Shown: positions 1 to 6,208 of the stretch, piece after piece
How positions within the stretch are numbered: the first letter of the stretch is position 1
How the letters are laid out: each line of letters opens with the position of its first letter
DNA from: Faecalibacterium sp. UBA1360
Lineage (GTDB): Bacteria; Bacillota; Clostridia; Oscillospirales; Ruminococcaceae
DNA: 13,524 nt
Direction: 5' to 3'
Assembly (NCBI GenBank): GCA_002306375.1
Contig: DBRU01000016.1
Location: forward strand, 3,629 to 17,152
Notes under the pieces: generated by a model
What the model was told of the DNA's origin: nothing
Databases searched by the model: none
The model's input: only the letters and a program-made list of their open reading frames with translations
Program-made: the position numbers and the translations under genes

Positions 1-216
1 CTGGCCACCTGCGGCGTCAACTACACCGACCTGGGCACCAAGACCGCCGATATGGCCCTGGATGTGCTGCAGACCGGCACCGTGCCCGAGTATCATGTGA
101 TGGAAGGCGGCATCATCACCGTCAACACCGAGACTGCGGCCGCCCTGGGCATCGATCCCGCTGTGTACGCCGATCTGGGCGGCACCCTCAAGGAAGTCGT
201 CACCGCCGCCGAGTAA
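1..216 (+). CDS. ABC transporter substrate-binding protein, C-terminal end (partial)
   Basis: The window opens inside this gene; the last 71 codons are visible, ending in TAA at 214-216. The fragment runs from LATCGVNYTDLGTKTADMAL to the end and contains a Tyr-His-Val-Met-Glu stretch followed by ITVNTETAAALGID. This resembles the C-terminal lobe of extracellular substrate-binding proteins of the ABC_sub_bind (PF04392, TrpX-like) type, where a GxNYxxLG segment is followed by a 'xxNxxTAxxLGI' ending. In such systems the protein captures a small ligand outside the membrane and hands it to the permease. The permease and ATPase genes directly downstream support the assignment. The signal peptide and ligand-contacting part lie outside the window, so the substrate cannot be named; tryptophan or another amino acid-like compound is only a family-based guess. 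Confidence 0.8.
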   Translation: MATCGVNYTDLGTKTADMALDVLQTGTVPEYHVMEGGIITVNTETAAALGIDPAVYADLGGTLKEVVTAAE

Positions 217-236
217 GCCAAAACGTTCATCCGGCA

Positions 237-270
237 GGCAGCGCCGCGGGCAAGCACGGCGCTGCTTTTG
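237..270 (+). terminator. Intercistronic hairpin with T-rich tail between substrate-binding protein and permease genes
   Basis: GCAGCGCCG (238-246) pairs perfectly with CGGCGCTGC (257-265) around a 10-nt loop and is followed at once by TTTTGCCTTTG. This is a 9-bp GC-rich stem with a short T tract, lying 20 nt after the stop codon of the binding-protein gene and about 50 nt before the permease start. No promoter is evident between it and the permease. It probably acts as a partial terminator or an RNA 3'-end stabiliser, giving more binding protein than membrane components, a common arrangement in ABC importer operons. The effect is inferred. Confidence 0.55.
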
Positions 271-315
271 CCTTTGTCAAACCCATTTTTCCCCGAAAGG
301 AAGGTCCCGCCCGCC

Positions 316-1236
316 ATGTTTTCGATCGCCATCATCCAAAGCGCGCTGGAACTGGGCTGCATTTATTCCCTTGTGGCCATGGCGCTGTTCCTCAGCTTCC
401 GCGTGCTCAACATCGCCGACATGACCACCGACGGCGCGTTCACCCTGGGCTGTGCGGTGTCCGCCACCGCGGCCGTGGCCGGCCACCCCTTTTTGGGCTT
501 TGTGCTGGCCATTGTGGCCGGGTCCTGCGCGGGCTTTGTCACCGCTTTGCTCCAGACCCGCTTCGGCGTGCCCTCCATTCTGGCCGGCATTGTCACCAAT
601 ACGGGTCTGTACACCGTCAACCTGGCCATCATGGGCTTTTCTTCCAACGTGCCCATGCTCAAGACCACCACGGTGTTCACCCTGGCCCAGGACCTGATGG
701 GGGACGCCGCGCCCTATAAGCTCATCATCGCCGCCCTCATCGCCCTGGCGGTGTGCGTGCTGCTGGTGCTGTTCCTGGGCACCCGGCTGGGCCTTTCCAT
801 CCGGGCCACCGGCGACAACCCCGACATGGTCCGGGCCAGTTCCATCAACACGGCCTTCACGGTCACGGTGGGCCTTTGCATCGCCAACAGCATGACCGCC
901 TTGTCCGGCGCGGTGCTGGCCCAGTACCAGCGCTCGGCCGACATCAACCTGGGTACCGGCATGGTGGTCATCGGCCTGGCGTCCCTGATCATCGGTGAGA
1001 CCATCTTTGCCCGGGGCGGGCTGTGGACCAAGGCGGCCGCCGCCGTGGGGGGCAGCGTGATCTACCGCTTCATCATTGCTTTGGCCTTGCGGGTCAACGT
1101 CCCCTCCGAGTGCATGAAGCTGCTGTCCGCCGTCATCGTGGGCCTGGCCATCGCCGCGCCCGCCATCCGCAAAAACATGGCCTTTGCCCGGCGCCGCCGC
1201 GCGGCCGATCAGCAGGGAGGTGGCAACCGTGCTTGA
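316..1236 (+). CDS. ABC transporter permease (BPD_transp_2 / LivH-like family)
   Basis: A 306-residue integral membrane protein, the likely translocation channel for the ligand delivered by the upstream binding protein. The sequence is mostly hydrophobic, with about eight membrane segments (for example residues 5-28, 58-80, 132-158, and the stretch after SLIIGETIF). A GLSIRATGDNPDMVRASSIN segment matches the cytoplasmic loop typical of the PF02653 permeases (branched-chain amino acid, sugar and TrpY-like transporters), which contacts the ATPase. The C-terminus is short and Arg-rich (RRRR), consistent with a cytoplasmic tail. An upstream in-frame ATG at 268 was rejected: GAAAGGAAGG at 295-304 lies at correct distance from ATG 316, and the protein MFSIAIIQSALELGCIYSLV then starts directly with a membrane segment, as in the family. 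It overlaps the ATPase gene by 8 nt, so the two are probably translationally coupled. Confidence 0.9.
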   Translation: MFSIAIIQSALELGCIYSLVAMALFLSFRVLNIADMTTDGAFTLGCAVSATAAVAGHPFLGFVLAIVAGSCAGFVTALLQTRFGVPSILAGIVTNTGLYTVNLAIMGFSSNVPMLKTTTVFTLAQDLMGDAAPYKLIIAALIALAVCVLLVLFLGTRLGLSIRATGDNPDMVRASSINTAFTVTVGLCIANSMTALSGAVLAQYQRSADINLGTGMVVIGLASLIIGETIFARGGLWTKAAAAVGGSVIYRFIIALALRVNVPSECMKLLSAVIVGLAIAAPAIRKNMAFARRRRAADQQGGGNRA

Positions 1237-2035
1237 CCTGAACCACATCGGCAAGACCTTCAACCCCGGTACCGTCAACGAGAAAAAGGCCCTGACCGAC
1301 GTCAGCCTGCACCTGGACGCCGGGGACTTTGCCACCATCGTGGGCTCCAACGGGGCAGGCAAATCCACCCTGTTCAACGCCATCGCCGGCTCCTTCGTGC
1401 CCGATACCGGCACGATCCTGCTGGACGGGCAGGACATCACCTTTTTGCCCGACTACCGCCGCTCCAAGACCATCGGCCGCATGTTCCAGGACCCGCTGCG
1501 GGGCACGGCCCCCCACATGACCATCGAGGAAAACCTGGCCCTGGCCTTTCTGCGCGCTTCCGGCAAGACCTCGCCCTTCTCCCGCATCACGAAGGCTGAC
1601 CGGGAACTTTTTGCCGACCGTCTGGCCCAGTTGGGCCTGGGCCTTGAGGACCGCATGAAGCAGCCCGTTGGCCTTTTGTCGGGCGGCCAGCGCCAGGCGC
1701 TGACGCTGCTCATGGCCACGCTGGTCACCCCCAAGCTGCTGCTGCTGGACGAGCACACCGCCGCTTTGGACCCCGCCACCGCCGACAAGGTGCTGGAACT
1801 GACCAAGAGCATCGTGGCCGAGCACAGGATCACCTGCCTGATGATCACCCACAACATGCGCGACGCCCTGACCCTGGGCAACCGCACGCTGATGATGGAC
1901 GGCGGGTCCATCGTGCTGGACATCGCGGGCCCCGAGCGGGCCGGCCTGACCGTGGACGATCTTCTGACCCGGTTTGCCCAGAACGCCGGTCACGCCTTGT
2001 CCGACGACCGGGTGCTGCTCAGCCGCGCCGAATAA
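1229..2035 (+). CDS. ABC transporter ATP-binding protein
   Basis: A 268-residue nucleotide-binding subunit that powers the importer from the cytoplasmic face. All ABC motifs are present: Walker A GSNGAGKST (39-47), a Q-loop in 'MFQDP', signature LSGGQRQ (150-156), Walker B LLLLDEH with Asp174 and catalytic Glu175, a D-loop (ALD), and the switch His208 in ITHN. An upstream in-frame ATG at 1184 lies inside the permease gene and has no ribosome site; AGGGAGG at 1214-1220 points instead to GTG 1229, giving the N-terminus MLDLNHIGKTF, typical of the family. This start overlaps the permease stop (GTGCTTGA), a sign of translational coupling. The last gene of the operon, it is followed by a strong terminator. 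It is probably the ATPase of a TrpXYZ-like system; the substrate is unknown. Confidence 0.93.
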   Translation: MLDLNHIGKTFNPGTVNEKKALTDVSLHLDAGDFATIVGSNGAGKSTLFNAIAGSFVPDTGTILLDGQDITFLPDYRRSKTIGRMFQDPLRGTAPHMTIEENLALAFLRASGKTSPFSRITKADRELFADRLAQLGLGLEDRMKQPVGLLSGGQRQALTLLMATLVTPKLLLLDEHTAALDPATADKVLELTKSIVAEHRITCLMITHNMRDALTLGNRTLMMDGGSIVLDIAGPERAGLTVDDLLTRFAQNAGHALSDDRVLLSRAE

Positions 2036-2055
2036 GCCGAATAAAAGTGCACAGC

Positions 2056-2091
2056 AAAAAAGCAGGCCCCCCGCGGGGGGGCCTGCTTTTT
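2056..2091. terminator. Bidirectional intrinsic terminator between the ABC operon and murC
   Basis: AGCAGGCCCCCC (2061-2072) pairs with GGGGGGCCTGCT (2076-2087), leaving a tiny loop. The stem is flanked by five A on the left and five T on the right, so each strand reads as a GC-rich hairpin followed by a U tract. It lies 20 nt after the ATPase stop and about 48 nt beyond the stop of convergent murC, so it can end transcripts from both sides. Confidence 0.93.
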
Positions 2092-2122
2092 GTTGTTATC
2101 GGCAAAGGGCAGGGGACCGTCC

Positions 2123-2153
2123 TTACTTGACGATCAAATCACTTGACCATCAG
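2123..2153 (-). repeat. Imperfect tandem duplication at the 3' end of murC
   Basis: Read on the minus strand, the last murC codons and stop (2153-2138, CTGATGGTCAAGTGAT) are followed directly by a second version (2137-2122, TTGATCGTCAAGTAAG) matching at 12 of 16 positions. The second copy would encode Leu-Ile-Val-Lys-stop but sits one base out of frame behind the TGA. It looks like a small tandem duplication or a relic of the original gene end. It is too short to exclude chance. Confidence 0.45.
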
Positions 2154-3512
2154 GTCGGCGGCCTTGTACAGGTCGCCGCAGCTCATGCACACGACCAGGT
2201 CGCCCTTTTTGGCGTTCTCCCGCACCCAGGCGGCGGCGCTTTCCAGTCCGTCGGTGACGATGCTGCCGGGGATCTTGGCGGCCAGGTCCTGGGTGCGCAC
2301 GCTGCCGTCGTCCACCTCGCGGCTGCCCATGATGGGCAAAAGCACGCAGACGTCGGCGGTGCTGAGCACCTCGGCAAAGTCCTTCATCAGCGCCTTGGTG
2401 CGGCTGAAGGTGAAAGGCTGGTGCACGGCGATGATGCGGTCATACCCCATCTTCTTGGCGGTGGCCAGGGTGGCGGCCAGCTCGGCGGGGTGATGAGCGT
2501 AGTCGTCCACGACCACGGCGCCGGCGGGGGTCTCGCCCTTGATCTCGAACCGGCGGCCGGTGCCCGTGAAGGCTTCGGCGGCGCGCTCGGCGTCGGCGGG
2601 GGAAAGCCCCAGCGGCCGCACGCAGCAGCACATGGCCAGGGCGTTGTAGATGTTGTGCCGTCCCGGTACGCCCAGGCGCAGGTGGGCGAAGTGGTCGCCC
2701 AGCTCCAGCACGTCGAATTCATAGAACCCGGGGCGGTATTCCTGGATGTTCACGGCCTGGAACCGGGCTTCCTCCTCAATACCGAAGGAGAGCACTGGCC
2801 GGTCGATGGAATTCATCACATCCAGGGTGTTGCGGTCGTCCATGTTGAACACCACGGTGCGGGACAACAGCGCGAACTTCTGGAACGCCAGCTTCAGCCG
2901 GCCCATGGTGCCGTAGTATTCCAGGTGATCGTTGTCAATGTTCAAGATCACGCCCACGTACGGCGTCAGGTGCAGGAAGGTCTCGCTGTATTCGCAGGCC
3001 TCGATGACGGCGCTCTGGCCGGCCCCCGACTTGCCGTACCCGTCGATCAGGGGCAGCTTGCCGCCGATGACCGCCGCCGGGTCCCGCCCGGCCAGTTCCA
3101 GCATGGTGGTGATCATGCCGGTGGTGGTGGTCTTGCCGTGGGTGCCCGACACGCCGATGGTCTGGGGATACAGGCGGCTCACATAGCCCAGCAGCACGCT
3201 GCGCTCCACCGCCGGGATACCGTGGGCGCGGGCGGCGGCCAGTTCGGGGTTGTCGTCATGGATGGCCGCGCTGTACACCACCAGGTCTGCGCCCTGGATG
3301 TTGGCTGCGTTGTGGCTCAAGCTCACCCGCATGCCCATGGCGCGCTCGGCCTCGGTGATCTTGGTGTCCTCTACATCGGAGCCGGACAAACTCATGCCCC
3401 GGGCATGCAAGATCTGGATCAGGGGGAACATACCCGATCCGCCGCAGCCGATCAGGTGGATATGCTTGACATTGGCCAGCAGTTTGGGGTCGTAGGTGCT
3501 GAAAAACGGCAT
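2139..3512 (-). CDS. murC: UDP-N-acetylmuramate--L-alanine ligase (MurC)
   Basis: A 457-residue cytoplasmic Mur ligase, the usual length for MurC. It joins L-alanine to UDP-MurNAc using ATP, the first amino acid step of the peptidoglycan stem peptide. The N-terminal UDP-binding domain has IGCGGSGM (21-28), the MurC-type glycine motif. The central ATPase domain has the P-loop GTHGKTTTTG (123-132), EACEYSETF (171-179) and the NIDNDHLEYYG metal/ATP region (191-201). GRHNIYNALA (284-293) and the C-terminal DDYAHHPAE (336-344) and HQPFTFSRTK (364-373) are further family landmarks. The DDYAHHP motif fits MurC better than MurD, MurE or MurF. The start at 3512 is supported by GAGGTGA at 3519-3525 on the minus strand. 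It stands alone, convergent with the ABC operon and divergent from a small unknown gene, rather than in a division/cell wall cluster. Confidence 0.96.
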   Translation of the reverse strand: MPFFSTYDPKLLANVKHIHLIGCGGSGMFPLIQILHARGMSLSGSDVEDTKITEAERAMGMRVSLSHNAANIQGADLVVYSAAIHDDNPELAAARAHGIPAVERSVLLGYVSRLYPQTIGVSGTHGKTTTTGMITTMLELAGRDPAAVIGGKLPLIDGYGKSGAGQSAVIEACEYSETFLHLTPYVGVILNIDNDHLEYYGTMGRLKLAFQKFALLSRTVVFNMDDRNTLDVMNSIDRPVLSFGIEEEARFQAVNIQEYRPGFYEFDVLELGDHFAHLRLGVPGRHNIYNALAMCCCVRPLGLSPADAERAAEAFTGTGRRFEIKGETPAGAVVVDDYAHHPAELAATLATAKKMGYDRIIAVHQPFTFSRTKALMKDFAEVLSTADVCVLLPIMGSREVDDGSVRTQDLAAKIPGSIVTDGLESAAAWVRENAKKGDLVVCMSCGDLYKAADLMVK

Positions 3513-3557
3513 AAACGCTCACCTCAAAAAATGCCCGCCCGCGCCGTGCGCGGCAGG

Positions 3558-3585
3558 TTGATTCTATTTTTGCGTATGATATAAT
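3558..3585 (+). promoter_or_regulatory. Predicted vegetative promoter for the 77-residue protein gene
   Basis: TTGATT (3558-3563), a 16-bp spacer, and TATAAT (3580-3585) preceded by TG one base upstream (TGATATAAT, an extended -10). Transcription would start near 3592 and leave an AT-rich leader of about 125 nt before ATG 3718. The -10 is one half of the perfect palindrome TATAATGATTATA (3580-3592). Confidence 0.7.
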
Positions 3586-3586
3586 G

Positions 3587-3615
3587 ATTATAGTATTTTT
3601 TGGCCGCAAAGGAAA
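3587..3615 (-). promoter_or_regulatory. murC: Possible murC promoter (minus-strand -10 box)
   Basis: The reverse complement of 3587-3592 is a consensus TATAAT. It lies about 75 bp upstream of the murC start and back to back with the plus-strand -10, one base apart. A -35 at 17 bp would be TTTCCT (3610-3615), a poor match, and no TG extension is seen. So the -10 is clear but the promoter is not certain. Confidence 0.42.
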
Positions 3616-3717
3616 CTGTTTTTTTGAAAATTTGGTAAATATGGCGGAAAACTTTTTCCCAAAACCGGCAGTTTGGCGTCGGCGGGTCCCGCCGCGCCTG
3701 CAAAGGAGCGCGTCTGC

Positions 3718-3951
3718 ATGAAACGAACCAGCCTGATCTACAGCTTCAACCCCCAGGCCCTGCGTGCGGCCGGGCGCGCCGAAGCGCCGGTGGACATCAC
3801 CCTGAAGGAACTGGCCCGCCTGGGCGTGCCCGCCCGCAAAGCCCGGCGCACCTTGCAGGAGCTGCGCACCCTGGTCGCCGCCGACCCGGCTTTGGGGGAA
3901 CGCAAGACCCTTTTGGCGCTGGCCGTGCAGATCGCCGACCGGCTGCCCTGA
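3718..3951 (+). CDS. Small hypothetical protein, 77 residues
   Basis: I do not recognise this protein. ATG 3718 is preceded by AAAGGAGCG (3702-3710) at a good distance, and a clear promoter lies upstream, so the gene is probably real. An upstream in-frame start at 3673 has no ribosome site. The product starts MKRTSLIYSFNPQALRAAGR, is basic, has no signal peptide or membrane segment, and looks helical. Its middle (about residues 26-50, VDITLKELARLGVPARKARR onward) resembles a small helix-turn-helix or RNA-binding fold in its spacing of hydrophobic and basic residues, but this is only an impression. It is transcribed away from murC and followed by a hairpin terminator, so it is probably monocistronic. 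Its base composition matches its neighbours. Confidence 0.68.
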   Translation: MKRTSLIYSFNPQALRAAGRAEAPVDITLKELARLGVPARKARRTLQELRTLVAADPALGERKTLLALAVQIADRLP

Positions 3952-3971
3952 CCCTGTATTTTATGGTATGC

Positions 3972-4007
3972 CCGGCGCACGGGGGTTGTTGCCCTGTGCG
4001 CCGGTTT
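3972..4007 (+). terminator. Hairpin terminator after the 77-residue protein gene
   Basis: CCGGCGCAC (3972-3980) pairs perfectly with GTGCGCCGG (3996-4004), with an additional inner GGG/CCC pairing and a short TTTG tail. It starts about 20 nt after the stop codon. The T tract is short, so termination may be partial. The hairpin's DNA also holds the -35 of the glyS promoter. Confidence 0.6.
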
Positions 4008-4017
4008 GTGCTATAAT
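3989..4017 (+). promoter_or_regulatory. glyS: Predicted glyS promoter
   Basis: TTGCCC (3989-3994), a 17-bp spacer, and consensus TATAAT (4012-4017) with an extended -10 (TGC before it). Transcription would start near 4024, giving a leader of about 74 nt. The leader is too short for a T-box, and no T-box sequence is visible, although glycyl-tRNA synthetase genes of Bacillota often use one. Confidence 0.78.
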
Positions 4018-4063
4018 GGGCCTGCTACGTCCGACTCAAGAGGGGCGGGCACAAAGTCGCTTT

Positions 4064-4092
4064 GCGTGGCAGCCAGCCACGCGGGAGGGAGA
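4064..4092 (+). promoter_or_regulatory. glyS: Leader hairpin abutting the glyS ribosome binding site
   Basis: GCGTGGC (4064-4070) and GCCACGC (4076-4082) form a perfect 7-bp stem with a 5-nt loop. The Shine-Dalgarno region GGGAGGGAG (4083-4091) begins at the next base. The GTG start follows at 4098. The hairpin could place or protect the ribosome site, or reduce initiation; which one cannot be told from sequence. Confidence 0.45.
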
Positions 4093-4097
4093 GTATT

Positions 4098-5519
4098 GTG
4101 AAAAACAGTGAAAAGACCCTGGACATGATCGTCAATCTTTGCAAAAGCCGCGGGTACATCTACCCCGGCAGCGAGATCTACGGCGGTCTGGCCAACAGCT
4201 GGGACTACGGCCCCCTGGGCGTGGAGTTCAAGAACAACGTCAAAAAGGCATGGCTGAAAAAGTTCGTGCAGGAAAGCCCCTATAACGTGGGTCTGGACGC
4301 CGCCATCCTCATGAACCCCCAGACCTGGGTCACCACCGGGCACGTGGCCAGCTTTTCGGACCCGCTGCTGGACTGCCGCGCCTGCAAGAGCCGCCATCGG
4401 GCCGACAAGCTCATCGCCGACTGCGAGCAGGGCCACAACGTGGACGTGGACGCCATGACCTTTGACGAGATGGACGCCTTCATCGCTTCCCACGACGAAG
4501 TGGTCTGCCCCGTGTGCGGCAAGCATGACTTTACCCCCATCCGCAAGTTCAACCTGATGTTCAAGACCGCCATCGGCGTGACCGAGGACTCCAGCAGCAC
4601 CTGCTACCTGCGTCCCGAGACCGCCCAGGGCATCTTTGTCAACTTCGCCAACATCCAGCGAACCACCCGCCGCAAGCTGCCCTTCGGCGTGTGCCAGGTG
4701 GGCAAGGCCTTCCGCAACGAGATCACCCCCGGCAACTTCACCTTCCGCACCCGCGAGTTCGAGCAGATGGAGTGCGAGTTCTTCTGCAAGCCCGGCACCG
4801 ACCTGGAATGGTTCGCCTACTGGAAGGACTACTGCCGCAACTGGCTGCTGAGCCTGGGCATCAAGGAAGAAAACCTGCGCCTGCGCGACCATGAGGCCGC
4901 CGAGTTGGCCTTCTATTCCCGCGCCACCACCGACATCGAATACGCCTTCCCCTTCACCGACTGGGGCGAGCTGTGGGGCATTGCCGACCGCACCGACTAC
5001 GACCTGGGCCGCCATCAGGAGGCCTCGGGCAAGAGCCTGGAGTACTTCGACGCCGAGACCAACGAGCACTACATCCCCTACGTCATCGAGCCGTCCCTGG
5101 GCTGCGACCGCGTGGCGCTGGCCTTCCTGTGCGAGGCCTACGACGAAGAGCATCTGACCGATTCCAAGGGCAAGGAGGACGTGCGCACCGTGCTGCGCCT
5201 GCATCCCTTCCTGGCGCCCTTCAAGTGCGCGGTGCTGCCTTTGTCCAAAAAGCTGTCCGACAAGGCCATGGAGATCCGTAACGAACTGGCCAAGGACTTT
5301 ATGGTGGACTTCGACGACGCCGGGTCCATCGGCAAGCGCTACCGCCGCCAGGACGAGATCGGCACCCCGCTGTGCGTGACCGTGGACTTTGACACCGTGG
5401 GCGACGACACCAAGCCCGGCGATGCCTGCGTCACCGTGCGCGACCGCGACACCATGGAGCAGGTCCGCCTGCCCATCGCCGAACTGCGGGATTACATCGC
5501 CAAGAAAGTGGCCTTCTGA
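4098..5519 (+). CDS. glyS: Glycine--tRNA ligase, single-chain homodimeric type
   Basis: A 473-residue class II aminoacyl-tRNA synthetase that charges tRNA-Gly with glycine in the cytoplasm. The N-terminus has YIYPGSEIYGGLANSWDYGP (20-39), the hallmark of the alpha-2 (eukaryote/Gram-positive-like) enzyme, not the GlyQ/GlyS tetramer. Motif 2 is FRNEITP (from 205), followed by FRTREFEQME; 'GIADRTDYDLGRH' and motif 3 EPSLGCDRVALA (331-342) complete the catalytic core. The C-terminal anticodon-binding domain starts near LHPFLAPFK and has DDAGSIGKRYRRQDEIGTP. Two CxxC pairs (Cys93/Cys96 and Cys137/Cys140) in the insertion could bind zinc. The start was set at GTG 4098 because GGGAGGGAG sits just upstream; an in-frame ATG at 4062 lies in the leader hairpin without a ribosome site. 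It is a monocistronic unit with its own promoter and terminator. Confidence 0.97.
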   Translation: MKNSEKTLDMIVNLCKSRGYIYPGSEIYGGLANSWDYGPLGVEFKNNVKKAWLKKFVQESPYNVGLDAAILMNPQTWVTTGHVASFSDPLLDCRACKSRHRADKLIADCEQGHNVDVDAMTFDEMDAFIASHDEVVCPVCGKHDFTPIRKFNLMFKTAIGVTEDSSSTCYLRPETAQGIFVNFANIQRTTRRKLPFGVCQVGKAFRNEITPGNFTFRTREFEQMECEFFCKPGTDLEWFAYWKDYCRNWLLSLGIKEENLRLRDHEAAELAFYSRATTDIEYAFPFTDWGELWGIADRTDYDLGRHQEASGKSLEYFDAETNEHYIPYVIEPSLGCDRVALAFLCEAYDEEHLTDSKGKEDVRTVLRLHPFLAPFKCAVLPLSKKLSDKAMEIRNELAKDFMVDFDDAGSIGKRYRRQDEIGTPLCVTVDFDTVGDDTKPGDACVTVRDRDTMEQVRLPIAELRDYIAKKVAF

Positions 5520-5545
5520 TCCCGCCGGTATCCAAACAAAAATCG

Positions 5546-5587
5546 ACCCCCGGCCCCGCCAAAACGGCAGGGCCGGGGGTTTGTTTT
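5546..5587. terminator. Bidirectional intrinsic terminator between glyS and a minus-strand gene
   Basis: ACCCCCGGCCC (5546-5556) and GGGCCGGGGGT (5570-5580) pair, extended by GCC/GGC across one C-A mismatch, with loop AAAAC. The tail TTGTTTT follows on the plus strand. On the minus strand the same hairpin is followed by CGATTTTTGTTT, so it can also stop the convergent gene at 5599-6105. Confidence 0.93.
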
Positions 5588-5598
5588 ATGCAGAGTTT

Positions 5599-6105
5599 TT
5601 AATGATAGACCTGGCGGGAATAGGTGCCCCGGCAGCCCATCACCAGGATGATGCACACCGCCACCAGGTAGATCAGCCACAGCGGCAGCAGCGAACCGCC
5701 GGCCAGGGACAAAACGAAGGTTTTCAGGATGTCCGGCACGGGCAGCACCAGCACCACAAAAGCCACGCCCATGATGATGCGGTATGCCAGGATTCGCCCC
5801 GGCGTCTTGGCATAGACGATGCGGGCCGCCACGCTCAGCACCAGCAGCGCGCCGGCGTACATCAGCGTCATCATGCCGAACAGCTGGGCGGCCATGCTGA
5901 CCATGCTGCCAAGCCCTGCGCCCAGCATGCCGGTGATCATGGCGTAGCCTTCCACATCGCCGACCTCGCCCTGGGGCGCATCGGGCCAAAGGCTCTGGGC
6001 CGCGCTGAGCATGGCGTCGCCCTGGGTGATGAGCACGACGCCCAAAATGGCCCCCAGCACCGCCGGGATCACGAACAAGAGCAGGTTTCGGTTTGCGGTT
6101 TTCAT
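5599..6105 (-). CDS. Small membrane protein of unknown function, 168 residues
   Basis: I do not recognise the family. The protein has four to five predicted membrane segments: about residues 8-27, 54-97 (one long or two closely spaced helices), 105-122 and 139-157. Residues 30-53 form an acidic, Pro-containing loop (PDAPQGEVGDVEG). The segment 58-70 (TGMLGAGLGSMVS) is rich in Gly, Ser and Met, suggesting tight helix packing. The N-terminus MKTANRNLLLFVIPAVLGAI is a membrane anchor rather than a cleaved signal. The start at 6105 is supported by AGGAGTGG at 6113-6120 (minus strand); an in-frame extension to 6282 would run through the promoter and lacks a ribosome site. A minus-strand promoter at 6130-6158 and a shared terminator make it a single-gene unit, divergent from the aminopeptidase gene. 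No function is proposed. Confidence 0.8.
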   Translation of the reverse strand: MKTANRNLLLFVIPAVLGAILGVVLITQGDAMLSAAQSLWPDAPQGEVGDVEGYAMITGMLGAGLGSMVSMAAQLFGMMTLMYAGALLVLSVAARIVYAKTPGRILAYRIIMGVAFVVLVLPVPDILKTFVLSLAGGSLLPLWLIYLVAVCIILVMGCRGTYSRQVYH

Positions 6106-6129
6106 GAGGGAACCACTCCTTTTTCTTTC

Positions 6130-6158
6130 AGTATAGCGCAAAGCCCGGGCATATACAA
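6130..6158 (-). promoter_or_regulatory. Predicted promoter for the 168-residue membrane protein gene
   Basis: On the minus strand, TTGTAT (6158-6153), a 17-bp spacer, and TATACT (6135-6130). Transcription would start about 8 nt further on, leaving a leader of roughly 15-20 nt that includes the ribosome site. Confidence 0.68.
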
Positions 6159-6208
6159 GGATTTTCGACATCCGCGTGCCGCGCGGCCGGGTATTTGGCA
6201 TGTATGTC

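Noticed and set aside
1974..3584. A 536-codon plus-strand open frame antisense to murC
   Set aside because: Its product is rich in His, Gly, Val, Ala and Gln with no domain, it has no ribosome site, and murC on the other strand has all catalytic motifs. High third-position GC makes antisense frames poor in stops.
4018..4097. A glycine T-box or riboswitch in the glyS leader
   Set aside because: The predicted leader is about 74 nt and has neither a T-box sequence nor a terminator/antiterminator pair.
4891..5281. Short overlapping plus-strand frames inside glyS, aminopeptidase and nusA genes
   Set aside because: Ser/Pro/Arg/Ala-rich frame-shifted readings of the real genes with no ribosome sites of their own.
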